A stretch of DNA of 64,000 bases from Lindgomyces ingoldianus (Eukaryota; Ascomycota; Dothideomycetes; Pleosporales; Lindgomycetaceae): assembly GCF_010093535.1 (NCBI RefSeq), contig NW_022985183.1:842956-906955 (forward strand), written 5' to 3'. Shown one piece after another: positions 1 through 13,534 of this stretch. Every line of letters begins with the position of its first letter. The first letter of the stretch is position 1. The notes beneath the pieces are model-generated. The model did no database searches. It had not been told where the DNA came from and was given only the letters and a program-made list of their open reading frames with translations. Both the position numbers and the translations under genes were made by a program.

Positions 1-1650
1 AGACAGGTCTGTCAGCGGTTATCTAGCTCAAATAGCAAGTCTAGGGAAGCCATTACGGATACCTTTCAGGTGCTTCATCGTTGGTTGCGAGAACTCACTT
101 CATAGTGCCCCGGTGGACAATTTCCTGACGTGATCGACCTGAGTGGCTTATACGCAAAGGGATCTGCGAAGCTAATGGCGGAAGTGCAATTGAAGCGATC
201 CTGATAGAAGTGATGACGGGCCATCTCCCAGGCCGATACACCCACCGATGTATCCTCATGGCAAATGGTCTCGGCCTAGATCTATTTTATGACTGTCTTT
301 CACCTCACAGCTACCTGCCAACCTTGAGCAACGCCACTCCCACCTTTGACTCTCATTAAAACTTGATGTCGTTCGCGACCTAACGTCAGTTAATCCATTC
401 CTTCGTCTCAAATGTTGGACATCTGACCACCACGAAGTGACCCCAACAGCGCGGCGCGAGCCAATCCAGCTCACCGATGTCAGACGAAGAATGCCTCAGA
501 CCACTCAAATGCGTCTTCTTTTAGAACCTATTTCACATGATTTATATATTCTCTCCACCACGAGGTCTTGAGGTCGGGCTTGCTTTCCCATTTAAACATT
601 TTCAGCCCCAATGCTTCTAGTGGTCCGTGCGGTTCCGTTGACACCTCCAGGCTCCCCGTCGTCGAGCCAAGTTTGCCTGGAAGTTAAATATACAGCAGGG
701 TCTTTTATGACGACGTACTCTCTACCTTGCGAGAGTATTCCTTAAACCTTGTTAGGTTGAATCTCGCTGTGCGTTGGAACCCTGAATTGGAACTCTGACT
801 GTGTGGTTCTGCACTAAGGCGATGTTTTTTCTGAGAGCTCGGTATTGTATACCCCGAGACCGACCCTATTCCGATTCAACACACTGCTGACACACGTAAA
901 CTCAGCAGCCACAATGATGTCTCCGTCTTCTGCAACCGAACCCCTGGGCAGGAATATGAAGGATGCGTCGCTCTTTCAGGGGACCCTCAAACGTCAGTGC
1001 TGCGGTGGTTCCAGATACCGGGTCAATTTCAGCTCAAGCCACGTTGCGCGGTGTTCGTAAGATTGGCCAAGGGATTCCTCTAGCGCCACGCCTTCGGACT
1101 TCAAATGCTCTCTCTCGGCCAATGCATGTGCTTAGGAAACAAGAATGAACGGAGACTGTCACCTGGGCTGGCTCCTGCCATGCTGCGGGTCTCCCATGTC
1201 ACCCATCTAGGAGGGAATAGACGGGCAGTCTCTAAGCTGAATTAACGATGCAGCTAATCAAGGACCCACTCAATGTGTGGAACTTATCATGTGGTAGAAT
1301 TCGCTTTAGGAGGAAACTTAACACCATAGCATTTAGTATCACGTTCGGCAAATACTACAAATGAATGTCATTGGCACCGGATCGAACATCTGCATAGGAT
1401 TGGGTTGCAGAGCTCCTTCTAACATCAACACCGCGATTTCTCACCCACATCTGCAAGCCTCACTTCACTTTTTCTCGGCTTCCGCTAGACTGGAACACCA
1501 ACACACCTCTGGAAAATATGTCTTTTTTTCATTGGTTTTTGCCCGGATCAAATCTAGAGAAGTTTCAGCTCCTGGCCCCATTTTTTCTCACCTTGCTCCA
1601 GTCCACCCACAGGACAAGTTTCCGACCCTGGCCCCACTTCTCGTGTCGTC
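1..1650. other. No supported gene; upstream intergenic tract
   Basis: I find no convincing coding region on either strand. The open frames are short (about 60-105 codons), overlap one another in different frames and show no recognisable motif. Base composition is ordinary, TCA, CCA, TGA and TGG are all common, and there is no RIP-like AT excess. The last few hundred bases probably act as the promoter region of the NRPS-like gene downstream. Confidence 0.5.
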
Positions 1651-1663
1651 TCTGAATTCACTT

Positions 1664-1669
1664 ATAAAA
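1664..1669 (+). promoter_or_regulatory. TATA box of the NRPS-like gene
   Basis: A TATAAA hexamer lies 94 bases upstream of the chosen ATG at 1763. The spacing suits a fungal core promoter with a short 5' leader. The assignment rests on motif and position only. Confidence 0.5.
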
Positions 1670-1762
1670 GACTGAGAGGCGTCTCCAATACAAGAGACCA
1701 GGCTCGAGATCCTTAAAACAGAACCTCCAGCCGGACGTACTTCAACCTAATGTCTTAGTTAC

Positions 1763-4700
1763 ATGATGGGGACACATCATGGTCCAGATTTCATTCTTCC
1801 GCCCTTTGATCCGACCTCCCCGCCTGCCCTAGGGACACCTATCAAAACTGTTGCCGAACTGATCGATTTCAACGCCGACAAAAATGCCAACTACCTCTTC
1901 TGCCTGCAAGCGGAGCGAGCTGTCCAGGGTGCCAAAGATTCAACCTTTCTCCCGATAACCTTCAAGACACTTCGAGACCTTATCTTCGGCTGCCAGCAAT
2001 GGTTGCGAGAAAATATTGTTGAACTTCAGCTCCCAAATAAGAATGACCAAGGAACAGTTGCCAGGGGCAAGCCAATTGCATTGCTTGTCGACAGCGATAT
2101 TGGTCTTCTTATCCATTTCTTTGCATTCGTTGGACTCGGTATCCCTGTACGTTGACACTCTTCTTCGTAACATCTCTAGCGGCATCATCCAGGATCCAGG
2201 GCATTGACAAACAAGTTTGTGCTAGGAAACTGGTAGAAAAAGAAAAGACAATACATTATTGCTAAGGACCTAAGGGTGGTGCTGACTTGGGTATTTCAGG
2301 TACTACTCCTTTCCTCTCGGCTGAGCCCGCTGGCAATCCAGTCGCTACTTCTTCAAACCTCAAGCAATGCCATTCTCACATCCAGCCGCCTCGAAGGTGC
2401 TGCAAAGGAGGCTGTCAGTTTGTTTGAGAATGACGGGCGGCGGCCAACACTGTACCGGGAGACTTCGTACCAGCTCTTCATGCGGCCCCAGTCCCCTTGT
2501 CATGGTCCAGATACTTTGAGTGGGGAATATGATATCCCCACTGGAACCCAAAGCCACATTCCACACCAAACGTCGCCCCAACTCTGGAATTCTTCGAACG
2601 AGCCACTTAAGCACGTCCCACCATCACAGACTACTGGCAATAGAACCTCGCAAATAATCGCATCAGAGCATCACTATGTGGCGGACAATGACCGCAATGT
2701 CCTTATCCTTCATTCTTCTGGTACTACGGGCTTACCGAAGGCTGTATTTCAGAGCCATCGGTATCTACTTAGTTATGCCCCGTTCGCGAGTTTTGATTTT
2801 GAAGGTCCCTCCGATCTGCAGAAGCACCAAACGATAGGACTCTCTACACTTCCCCTCTACCATGCCTTTGGGCTGATGGCCCCTATGATGTCCTTATCAA
2901 TTGGCAAGCCTTTCGCCATTGCCCCTCCTGCTTTTGTTCCTTCGGCTGCCTCTACGGTAGAGCTCCTCACTCTTGCTGATGCTAGATCGCTCCTAACAGT
3001 CCCATCATTGCTGCAAGACATCACCGAACTTCCAGAAAACGTGGGCCTTGAAGTACTCCGCAAGCTTCAGTACGTCGCATCAGGTGGCGGACCACTTGGT
3101 GTCTCTGTGGGCTCAAAGCTTTCTCGGGCAGGTGTCAAGCTTATCAACGGCTTTGGAAGCACGGAAGTGGGCAGCGTTGGTCGTCTTCAGCCTCCCGGAC
3201 CGGATAACGATTGGAGATACTTCCGACTGCGCAAGGATCTGCACTTCAAAATTACCGCGATCGATCCTCCCACTGTCGAGGACGAAGAGCGCCGATATAA
3301 GATTTCAACCAGACCTCCGGGATGGGATTCGGATTTTGAGATGGGCGATTACTTTGTGACAAGCCTCAAGAAAACTGGGCGAGATTTCATGCCCACAGCA
3401 CGAGTGGACGATGTTATCGTTCTCAAGACTGGAGAAAAGGTCTCTCCACATATTCTGGAGACCATGCTAATGAACCGAGAGGATGTTCGAGCCGCAATTG
3501 CTTTTGGCCATGGTCGTTTTGAGATCGGCGTGCTTGTCGAGCCATCTGCTCCCATTCTCGATTCTCAAGTCGAAGAGTTTAAAAACCGACTCTGGGGCAC
3601 AATCGTCCATGCTGGGAGCTTTATGGATGCGCAAGCCCAAATATCGTCTCCTGCCGCCGTTGTCGTCTTGAGACCGGACCAAAAGTTCCCGAGGTCGGAC
3701 AAAGCATCCATTTTACGAGAATTTAGCTACGAGATGTTTCGGAGCGAGATTGAAGATGCATATGTGCACCTCGACAAACCCCTTGCTCAGTTTGGAGCCA
3801 CTAATGGTATGACGATAAGCAGGGCGCAATTGATCTCTACCGAAACTCCTACTGTAAAACCGATTAATGTTTGCAACTCTACCGCAGGTTCTCAGACAAC
3901 AAATTTGCTCGTTAATGGAATGTTAGCTAGTAGGATTGAATGTGAAGCCCGGTCCGAGTCAGAAGCGCCAAAAGAATTTCCTGCCCCCCAGAAACGCAAT
4001 TTCATTCTTGATGGAGATGTCGAAGAGAATCTCCTGGACTTGATACAACGAAATATTTGGAAATCACACTTGAAACCATTGAAGAAGACGGAAGATCTCT
4101 TCGAGCTCGGGATGGACTCTCTTCAGGCAACGCAACTCCGGCGTCACCTGTTTGCCGAATTGTCCAAACGAAAAGATGTAGCTACCGTCCAAACACAGAT
4201 ACGCCCTGATATTGTATACCAATACCCCTCTATCGCAAAATTGGCAACATATCTTAGCGGGGGGGTTTGTTCTGGATCTGGTGCTCTGGATCATGGTTCC
4301 CTACTCACTCTCATAGAGCAGTACGTCGGAAGTCCCCTCCCAACACCAGACGTTAGCGAACGAAATGCGACAGTACTGATAACTGGTGCATCTGGAGCTC
4401 TCGGTGCACACATTCTCGCTCAACTGACCTCCATGTCTTCGGTTGAGCGAATCATCTGTCTCAATCGCCCCGGCGCCGACAAGATGAGCCCATACGCGCG
4501 ACAGTTCAAAGCTAGTAAGCTTAAAGGTGCCTATATTCCTCTTCGTGACGCGGATAAGATCGAAATCTTGGAGGCGAATACTGCCCTGCCCTGCCTCGGG
4601 TTGTCTCAATCCACATTTTGGGGACTTGCAACCTCTATCACCCATATCATCCACAATGCTTGGCCAGTCGACTTCAAGCGTACAGTGACTTCGTTTGAGG

Positions 4701-5588
4701 CCCAATTCCGCATCATGTCAAATCTCTTGGAACTAGCGCTGAATACTGGATCAAGGACCAAATTCTTGTTCGTGTCGTCTATCGCAGTGGTGTCCGAGTA
4801 CGACGCGCACCGAAGGGAGGACGAGCCGGTATTTGTCCCCGAGCAACCTTTCCAGACTGATTGGAGTTTGCCGAACATGGGGTATGGACAGTCGAAGCTA
4901 GTGTGTGAAAAGATGTTAGAGCGAGTGGTCAACGATGGGATGATCGACGGTGTTGTAGTCCGATTCGGCCAGATTTCTGGAGCGATCAGCAACGGGTATT
5001 GGAATCCCGCAGAATACGTCCCCAGGATGGTGGCAAACTCAAAACGCATTGGCGCCTTGCCAGAACTGCCGGGTGTAAGTACAATACATATTTCTGAAAC
5101 TCCTGTCATTTAATTGTCTCGGTTAAAGATGAGTTTCATTTTATGTTCAGTTCCGCTGACACTCACAGACACTCTCTTGGCTTCCCCTTGAAAATGCTGC
5201 CTCGACTGTGACGGATATTCTTTTCGCCCCTCCGAAGACCGGTCGAGAGGGCGACAGGTTTGTCTATCATGTCGAAAATCCCTCTCGTCAATCTTGGGAT
5301 TCAGTTATGGCGACGATATCGGAAACTCTTAATCTGCGTCTAACGCCCTTTGAGAACTGGCTCAATCAACTTCAAAATTTGAATACACAGAAAGAGATAC
5401 ACTCAAGAGAAAATGCCGTAGGTTCCTCAAGTGCGTCCTTGCAGCAGTTCTTTGAAACAGATTTCATTCACGTTGGATGTGGGAATCTGTGCTTGGACAC
5501 CACATTTGCACGAAGAATCTCGCCATCGCTGAATGAAGCAGAGGCCATAAGTAAAGGACTAGTAGAGAAGTACGTCAAGTTCAAGTAA
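1763..5588 (+). CDS. NRPS-like A-T-R enzyme (adenylation, thiolation and thioester reductase domains)
   Basis: Exons 1763-2146, 2300-5074 and 5169-5588 give 1192 residues. Both introns are GT-AG (GTACGT...CAG and GTAAGT...CAG) with CTGAC branch-like motifs, and both fall between codons. The AMP-binding domain has SSGTTGLPK (267-275), NGFGSTEVG (411-419) and an SDKAS lysine (K596) at the usual catalytic-lysine place. A carrier domain follows with LGMDSLQ and phosphopantetheine serine S735. The C-terminal reductase domain has the NAD(P)H-binding TGASGALG (823-830) and the YGQSK pair (Y990/K994). There is no condensation domain. The family activates a carboxylic acid, tethers it as a thioester and releases it reductively as an aldehyde or alcohol. 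The substrate cannot be read from the sequence. No tailoring genes were found nearby, so it appears to be a stand-alone enzyme. The ATG is the first in frame after the TATA box and begins MMGTHHGPDF. Confidence 0.92.
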
Positions 5589-6265
5589 ATCTCATTACCG
5601 CGTAGCACTTTCCTTTGACTAGCGCGGCGTTCCATGTAGGTAGAGTATTATGACGAATGCTGTGGTGGAAACGCCGGAGCCGTTGGAAATACTTGCCAGT
5701 CTTTCTGTCACCAGTTCACTTCATTAATAAAACGACCTCCTTGTCGCCAAATCAACAAGGTCCCTCCACAGTAGTCACCATGCTACCTAGGTCTTTGTTT
5801 GATGACTTAATGAAATTGAATACTTGTTTACGCTCGGTGATATTTTTCGGTCGATAATCGGAACCAGAATAAACATAGTTAAAGGCCCGGCGAGAGTTGC
5901 AGGCCTTCGCAAGGTGTCTAGGAGGTAATCCAGAACATTTAGAAAAAGGATCGTTTATGCGTGTACCATAGGAGAAGTTGGGGGCAGCGACGAGAATTGC
6001 GAGGTAAGGTGGCGATGCTCCGGCGTTCATCCCACTTGAGTCCTTAGTAGGCCCCTAAGACGAGTTAGGATAGCGAATTTTGAGAGAGCTGGCGACGCCT
6101 GAGCGCGGAGAAGGCAAACCACTAGCCATATTCTTATGACTCCAACAAAAGCACTTATCAGGTGGTCCTACGTTTCAGGATGCCCCGACGTAGCTCACAA
6201 GCTTCCGAGCGACGACACAGAGTATGATTCTAACACGCGGAATGAGCAGCCGGGCACGACAAGAA
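5589..6265. other. 3' flank of the NRPS-like gene, no supported gene
   Basis: Normal-GC sequence with only short, overlapping open frames. It probably contains the 3' UTR and terminator of the NRPS-like gene, but I see no decisive polyadenylation motif. Confidence 0.4.
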
Positions 6266-6269
6266 GTCA

Positions 6270-7440
6270 GGGGTGTGTATAATACGCTGTCTCCACTGAC
6301 AAATATATAGGCATCGAATGCAAGAAACCCAAGATTAGATACGACATCTGAGGTAATTCAGGTGCGTTCTGCTGTAAAGTTTCCTCGGCATAATCAGCTT
6401 TAAGGCCCCAGTCATGGTATTTAATAGAACTTAGTACTGTTCCTACTGTTCCTACTAGTAACAATCTCTTAGCAGTTAGAACAAAAGTAAATTGCCTTCT
6501 GTTACTATACAGTTAATAAGGCTATAGTTACCGTAGTAACTGTCGCACGTGTCTCACGCGATACCATACCTATGTACTGCAATATTCACTCATTAGGAGT
6601 AGCTCCTTTCTCGTACAGTATATAGTCAGCCCAGAGCTCTCTCTCGCTCCTTAGACCTTACAATACACTGGTACAATTCACCTTGTTTGGATCTCAATAC
6701 CTTGTCGACTCGCTTACCCTATGACCCCTTCTCAGCTCATCCAAGAGTAACTGCTTATACTAATTAATTTCTTAGTGTTTTGTTAACGCATTTACAGAGG
6801 ATATTTTTATGCATAGTAGTATAAGAGCTAAATGTGTACTAATACACTAGATTTTATACTTTTTTAACTATCCTATTCAATATTAGTGTAGAATAGTGAA
6901 GTAACTTTGTAATTTACCTACTTTTTACTTCTAAGATTAATTCTATTATTACTATAAGTATACTAAACTTTATGTAGCACTTAAAGCTTATAGCACTAGT
7001 TTAACACTTTTGTAAGCTTTTATTACTTTAACAAGTTAAAGGCTGCCTCTAGAAGCTCTTAAAGCTTTATAATTAAAGCTTTATTTTTTAGTGTTTTTAT
7101 TCTTATAAGCTTTCGAAGGACTTTTGCTTTAACAACAGCTTAAATTTTAACATAAAGTAAGATAATATTTAGACTAGCAACTTCTAGCTAAAGCCTTAGG
7201 CTCTTAGATATTATGTAAAGAGCTTAATTACAGCTATTACCTTTTATAATTTTAGAGTAAAACAATTTTTACAACTATATTAGCAAGATTATGTTAAAAT
7301 TAAACTCTATAGACTCTCTAGAAACACTAGTTACTGTAGTAACTATTACTGCATATAAGGCAGTTTTAATTTACACTTTCTATAAGAATAAAACTCTATT
7401 GCAGCTAGTAACACCTTAAAAATACTACTAACAGTAACAA
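6270..7440. repeat. AT-rich, RIP-like transposon relic
   Basis: This stretch is much richer in AT than its flanks and is full of TAA/TAG in every frame, like the large island beyond 16 kb. Its left part (about 6499-6751) looks like an LTR: it starts with TGTTACTATA, has a TATATAG element near 6620 and a pyrimidine-rich stretch after it. I could not find a matching second LTR or a target-site duplication, so the family is unassigned. Confidence 0.35.
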
Positions 7441-10400
7441 TTACGTTCTATTAAACACCATGGCCCTAGTGCGGCCCTGGGTGTCTCTAGCGGCCCCCAG
7501 CACCACGAACATAGTGTCTAAAAATAGCACTAGACGACTATAACTATTCCACCCACGGGTATGACAAAAGAGAGGGAACTTGAAGGGACAGGTGTATGGG
7601 CTTGCTGTAGCACCAATGAGAAGCATGTACGACCTCATACGTATCCGAAAACTTCGGGGTAGCGTTCAATGGAAACCAAACTCGACCTACCCCGAGGGCG
7701 ACTTCATCCTTGAAGGTCTTTATTCAGGCGGTGAAACTGGAATACCTGTTTACTTGGTGTATGCGGAATAACTATCCGCGCTTCGGGGAAGGAGTCTCTT
7801 TCTCTCATCAAATGCTGAAGGCTGGGAGGAATTTGGCTTTACTGACCGTGATAGTTCTTATAGTGTTAGCTCTGTATGTACTTGGACAGAATGGTGGTTG
7901 TGACAAGTGCTACGACATCTTTGTGTCTCTCGCGTATATTATATGCCTGACCCGATTGCAAAATCTCGATCATGTTCATGCTCCTTTGCGTTGTGGCTTT
8001 CTACTTCTCAAACCTCAGCTTGGCGCTCTCCGGGCTGGTGGAGAGAAGTGCCATTGAGATCAAAATGCATCAATCCTTCAGAAGCTATTTGGCGATATGT
8101 CGAGCAACACGATGACGTCTGGCTCAATATGCTTGGTGCATCTGTGAGCACAGGCTTGGTATTGACGAGGCGATGAAGGACCTTGAACCGTTTCAGGACA
8201 GACGCCTCAACGACGCGAGGCGACATACGTCTTTGTGTCTAGGTAGCTCTGGTTAAACGCCGACTGAAGCTTACCTGGCTTACAGAAGCGGTCCTGAGCA
8301 GCCTTTGACGGAACTCGGCTTCTAGGAACCTAACATGTTCAAACGCAAACAAGGAAAGCATTTTAACTGAGAAGTGGCGATTTTTTCCGCAACCTCGCTC
8401 AGTATACAGTGCTCCGGTTGCTTCCTATCCATCTAAAGGCGTTGTCCTTGATCACCACGTTGCCCGCTTCCAGCTGAACTGCTTTGCCGCGCTTAGCCGA
8501 CCCAAGACGGGGTCTTCCGAATTACTCTTCAAATCACCCTCCTATAGCGGCCGCGAAGCTTTAAGTTTATCCCTAAACAAAAATTACGAATTTCAATTTA
8601 TACCTGAGATAAGAGAAATGAAAATAGAGCAATATCAGCTGCAACTAGTGCGGTATGGCTCAACTTGAAGGAGCCGGACCTTTCGAAAGGCTTACCAGGG
8701 GTACGAATTTTCACGAACGCCATGTTTGCTTTCTGCGCTACCTTTATTTGGGGAGAGCCAAACGGTGGGATTATATAAGACAGACCGCTTCTCCTAAATG
8801 GCCTAATAAACTTCTAGGTCTTGGCCAGAGTTTTAAATAGAACAGATCGCCTCCTTATCGCGAAGGTCTGTTAACGTATAAGAAAGCGTAGCCTAGAATC
8901 TGATTGAGAAATTTATGAGTCGTCGTATCGTCGCTAGATTCGAGAGCTTCTTGAACAGTTTAAGGTGGCAGACGGGGCCTAGGGTGGAAGTGAGGAGAGT
9001 CCGACTATATCTTAGGGCTAGGAAAGCACTAATAACTTAAGACGACAAATAGGAGCCTCGAGGCTAACCAGAGCCACATTGTTTGCAGTAACGGAGCTCT
9101 CCAAGCCCTAGTCACCTACACTCCTTTCACCCACTGCTGCCTAGCTACGCCACATGCTGCGGCCTAGAGCTATTGCTGGCCTTAAGTCACATGACGGGTT
9201 CACCTAGTACTATATAAACCCGTAGTTACCCTCTTTTAGCAATCAATCCAGTTTCTCATGCCTATGGTACTCCTCCTAGCTTCACACACATCGATATGAT
9301 TGGCGATTACAGGGTGTACAACCGGATAGCCGTGTTCGGGATTGACAAGTGGAACACCTGCAGGTGGTGCCCGAGGCTTCAACACTAATCTACTCAGATG
9401 GGGGCTAGGTCTAATAGTTTAGTTTCGGGCGCTAAGAGGGTGAATTGAAGTAGCAAACCTGGTCACCCACCCCTCCATTTTGTATGCTACGGAACGCCAA
9501 AAAAAGTCGAAAAGCTCCGTTGCAGCTTCATTGAACTCTCTCTATCGACGCAGTACCCGTCCCATTGTCGCATCAGCCAAACCCTGATACAAAGGCAACG
9601 GCCGCCTCACTGCTAATATATGGGGTGGCTAAAACCCGAGCCAACGATCTTATCGCTGCCGTCAATCAACCCAGCCGAATTCATCAACAAAGGACCTGGA
9701 GGATAAGGAAGAGTGAGAAGCCTTGGGGAGGCTCTCAGTCGATCCAAAAAGCGAGTGGTCCTCCCTGATTCACAACTGAGAGCGATTTGAGTAGCCCTAC
9801 AGAGGGTGCAGAGGACGAAAACAGGGCATTCGTTTGCTGTACAATTAAGGATAATGTAGTATGATCCAGGATCATGTAGGAGAACCGGGTTCCATAGTGA
9901 ATTGATGAATTTTGACCAATTTTGAACGACATTTGATCAATATGTATCAACCCTTGATGCCAAGTAGTGAATTAATTGACCTCCCTCTGTCCCGCCCTAG
10001 GGAAGATTTGATAGAGAACTCTATATAGGCTCCCCTAACAGCTGTCGAAACGATTAGCCTACACACTATTGGGTACTTGCAGGTGGGATACTTGCCACTT
10101 GCCGATTCCGAAACTTCTTTGATAGGCTCCTCCGATTTCGAATATGACGAGTCTTTCCGTAGCTAAGCAGCGTCCAGTGAGCTTGGCCTGTAGTCAGCAT
10201 AACCGGGTCATTCCCTGAGGTATGATAGCTCTCAGGTTGAGACATGTGCAATCCTTAGACATTCGTGCCGGAACTCAGACATTGGGCTAGTGGAGGGGTT
10301 CACCTTATACACAAGATCACGTGATACAAGTCACGTGCAGCAGCGGGGATTGACAACATTGTAATCATTATCCACACTGTAACCTACTATCGATAAGTCG

Positions 10401-13400
10401 CTCAATTCTACTTTGGTCTTACTTCGTCGCACAAAGGGATAGTCAGCTCCAGCTGTCCTTGCACCGAGGCACAACTCTTTCACCATATCGGCCCCTCTTC
10501 TAAACTCGGTTCGCAATTATAGGGATAGTCTATATATAAGGGAAAAATTAATTGGCACTAGATAGTAGGAAATGAATGTTCTTACCCCGCCTGAAGGACA
10601 ATTTAGAGGATAAGATAGGGATACGGCATATGATTTAACCACTTTCATCTCTAAAAGGCTCCGAGAGTTGAAGTCCTGGCGTACGGGTGGATTCTTTTCA
10701 TTTGATGAGCTTTTTGCTTCCTCCATTTTGACGGTGCTGCTGAAAGGCTCCGGAAAAGGAGAAGCAATAGCTGCGGTAGACGAAATTGAAACAAGTACAT
10801 GGATCTTGTTTCTAGCTCCATTACGTAAAGATACTCCATTCCCTTTCGCTGGTCATGCAAATTTGAGTTTATTGTTTCATGCAGGGGTGGGCAAAACCAA
10901 TGAAACGCAAGCGGGAATGATCCTGTAAATCCACTCGGCTGTATCTTAGGAAAGTAACCTGCAAGCCATACCACTATTGTAGGTTATGCGTCACGCTGGC
11001 TAAGTCGGAAGTCGGGAGTTAGGACTGATTAAACAACACTAAGTTTCCAAGTTGTACATTATACTCTAGGCTGAGCAAATTCCCCACTGTGAATCATTGA
11101 TGCTCACCACACTGATGAGAAATATACGAGTAGTTTACTCTAGACCAAGACCCAATAGATCTCTGATCTCCGCGGAGTCTCCACTCGGGAGCGTTTTGCT
11201 ACAATATGCACACCCAATATTTTAGAGATAAGAAATCGTGCGATGGATCCGTAGTTATCGGAAAAAAGGACTTGGCAAGGCACCGTGTAACAAGGGTGCG
11301 CATTCTGATTGGATTACGCCGTCATCCTAAGAATATATGGTGTAAATTACATACATGCTGTGTTCTCTCCAGCCGGTCTAGCGTAACGCACCGATTGCGG
11401 CGGCGAAAATGAGCAAGTTAGGTAACCATGAGTTTAATGTCTAAGCGATTGTTTCCGGAAACCAAGGGCTTGGCGAAAACTAAGGAAGCTCCCGGACTTC
11501 ACCTCTCCTGTATGGACTGGAACGGCCTCACACAAAGAGCTAAATGGCCACACCGTTGTACGTAGCAAGAACTAGGCTAGTAGTTTCTACAAGTGGAAAA
11601 TGTTAGAGTAGAAAGCGATAGAGCCTACTCCGTGGTAGTAGCATCCGGCTCAGGGTTGTTATCGCATTAGATTTAATTAATTGCTATTAAGAAACTTATA
11701 ATTCTTGCTACCTAATTGCATTCTAGATATTATACAACTACTATATAAAAATATACAGCTTAAAATTAAAAATTCTACTCTTTTTTTATATTTTAAGTAT
11801 TCTGTTCCATCAAATATGGATTTCCTTCATCAAGCCAAGGATTTATTTGCCGACCATTGTAATCATTTGAAATATTGTTTCTGGCGCGATAGGATTCATA
11901 CGGAACTACGCTAGCATGGTAGTCCTTCGATTCTTGGTCGGCGTGACCAAGGCGCTCTAATTTCCTGGTGCATATTCTTCCTTCCTGCTGGTATACAAGA
12001 TCTGAAATGCCCGCTAAAATTGTGATCTTTAAGTCTAGTTACACATTCTTGTTTGCTTTTGGTGGATCATTGTTGTGGGTATCGTGGGCGATATCGAAGT
12101 CGTGAGAGGATATCATTTCTAGAGACGAATTTTAATTCGAGGGAGTGCCACCTACTGGCATTGTCCTCCTTCGATAGGCTTTGCTTCCTAACTACCCGTT
12201 GAACGTGAACTGGCTCTCGGAAGAGGTATTTGTCATTGTGACATAGCGAATCAGCCGGGGGCTGAGGTGGTCGGCGGACGAATTAAAGGAATCCGTCTTG
12301 ATCGGGTTGAAATAAGGTACCGGATCCGAAGGCCCCCTTCGCCTTCATTCAGACATCGGCCGTGGTCAATATGAATTTAGTTACCCGTTTGCCTCCATCG
12401 TCCAGACCTTGAAGCATCTCCGCATTGAAAATCCTCTCCTAACCGCACCTCCGTACCTCATAGTATTCATCTACTCCATCACGAACTTTTGCTACTCCAG
12501 ATGAACCAGAGAGTACTAACTCCACATCGTGAGCGCTCTGTATCTCAACTCGGGACTAAATCATATCCATGCCGACACATATCCCGGGACCAGATCCTTC
12601 CCCATATCCCTCCTAGCTAGGGGATCTGCATCTAACTTCAACTGATTCCCAATTGCGTTTCGTTTACTGTACCTTGCCTGGAGGCGAAGCGTCGGTTACT
12701 TTGGCTATGGCTAGTGCCATTTCCAAAACCACGAACGTATGGGGAACTTCTACCCGTTGTTAGATGGGCCGTAAGCTTTAAGCCATCCTTGAGCGGAAAT
12801 TATTGCTCACACGCTCGGCGTAACTTGGAAGGATTGTATTGTCCTGATCGTCGCGTTCACCTGCGGTGCCGTCGCTTCGCTGCTTGCTTCTGGCTGAAGA
12901 AGTTGAATAGGAAGACGGGCCATGAGACTGGCATCGAAAGTATGGGGAATGGAACCGGGCACGCGTTTTGGTGAGTGTACTGAAGAGGCGTCCGCGTGAT
13001 TGCCGACAAAAGTACGTCAGGGTTACATGAGCCACTTAACTCTGATGTTTGTCACTTGCTAGGTCCGACAGACCAACTCGTTCTTTCGTGTTGGGGCTAC
13101 GTGCGATGGCGTAATGACAACATGCTGAAAGTCTGTACTTGCTGCATAGTCTAATTTTTCTTTACAATGGTGTTTCCAGCGTGGCAGGCCGAGATGCGCC
13201 ATTTACAAATACATATGGCTGGGCGCTGAGAACGACCATTCTATGTCAGACTCCATCCCACCTGAATCTTGCAGTATACTTGTAGGTCTGGTGAGAATTT
13301 GGGCTTCATATGCTATTATGCTCCGATACTTGCATGAAGTTGTCGGATCGGAGTCACGCCACCACGTTTTTCACACGTGGAAACTGCAGTCACGGCTGAC

Positions 13401-13450
13401 GCGCAGCTTCCGGTCCGCCTCGGTAAACCGACATCGGCTGCGGCAACCAA
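7441..13450. other. Long gene-poor tract
   Basis: Six kilobases without a gene I can support. Open frames are all under about 120 codons, overlap on both strands and lack recognisable motifs. There are isolated TATA-like sites (for example near 9210 and 10530), paired CACGTG motifs (10317-10338) and a small AT-rich patch at about 11660-11800. Composition alternates between normal and mildly AT-rich, which fits decayed genes or transposons that can no longer be named. Confidence 0.4.
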
Positions 13451-13483
13451 GGAAACACCATGCTCACCACCTCGTGTCCTGGC

Positions 13484-13534
13484 CCCCGGCCGCGACATTC
13501 AACTCCACAACCTCATGCTCACACGGGGCCCCGC
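13484..13534. promoter_or_regulatory. Possible CreA-type sites upstream of the acetate-transporter-family gene
   Basis: CCCCGG (13484-13489) and CCCCGC (13529-13534) each match the reverse complement of the SYGGRG consensus bound by the carbon-catabolite repressor CreA. They lie in an unusually GC-rich stretch about 550-600 bases before the ATG. Acetate transporter genes of this family are known to be carbon-repressed in Aspergillus. In GC-rich DNA such hexamers also arise by chance, so this is a weak call. Confidence 0.25.

Noticed and set aside
7710..8176. Two overlapping frames, one with a hydrophobic segment LALLTVIVLIVLALYVL that could be membrane-spanning
   Set aside because: Different frames, no homology I recognise, no consistent splice sites. 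Could be a decayed gene but cannot be supported.
9205..9388. A TATATAAAC element followed by a 30-codon frame from 9296 with a CRWC motif
   Set aside because: Too short, no signal peptide and no recognised family; the TATA-like site may belong to an old LTR.
10317..10338. Two CACGTG palindromes 14 bases apart
   Set aside because: E-box-like sites with no gene within range to regulate; probably chance or part of an old repeat.
10668..10928. An 86-codon plus-strand frame containing PFAGHA, reminiscent of the PhzF-family PFAGH motif
   Set aside because: Only six residues match. The flanks do not resemble the family, the frame is far too short, and an equally long minus-strand frame overlaps it.
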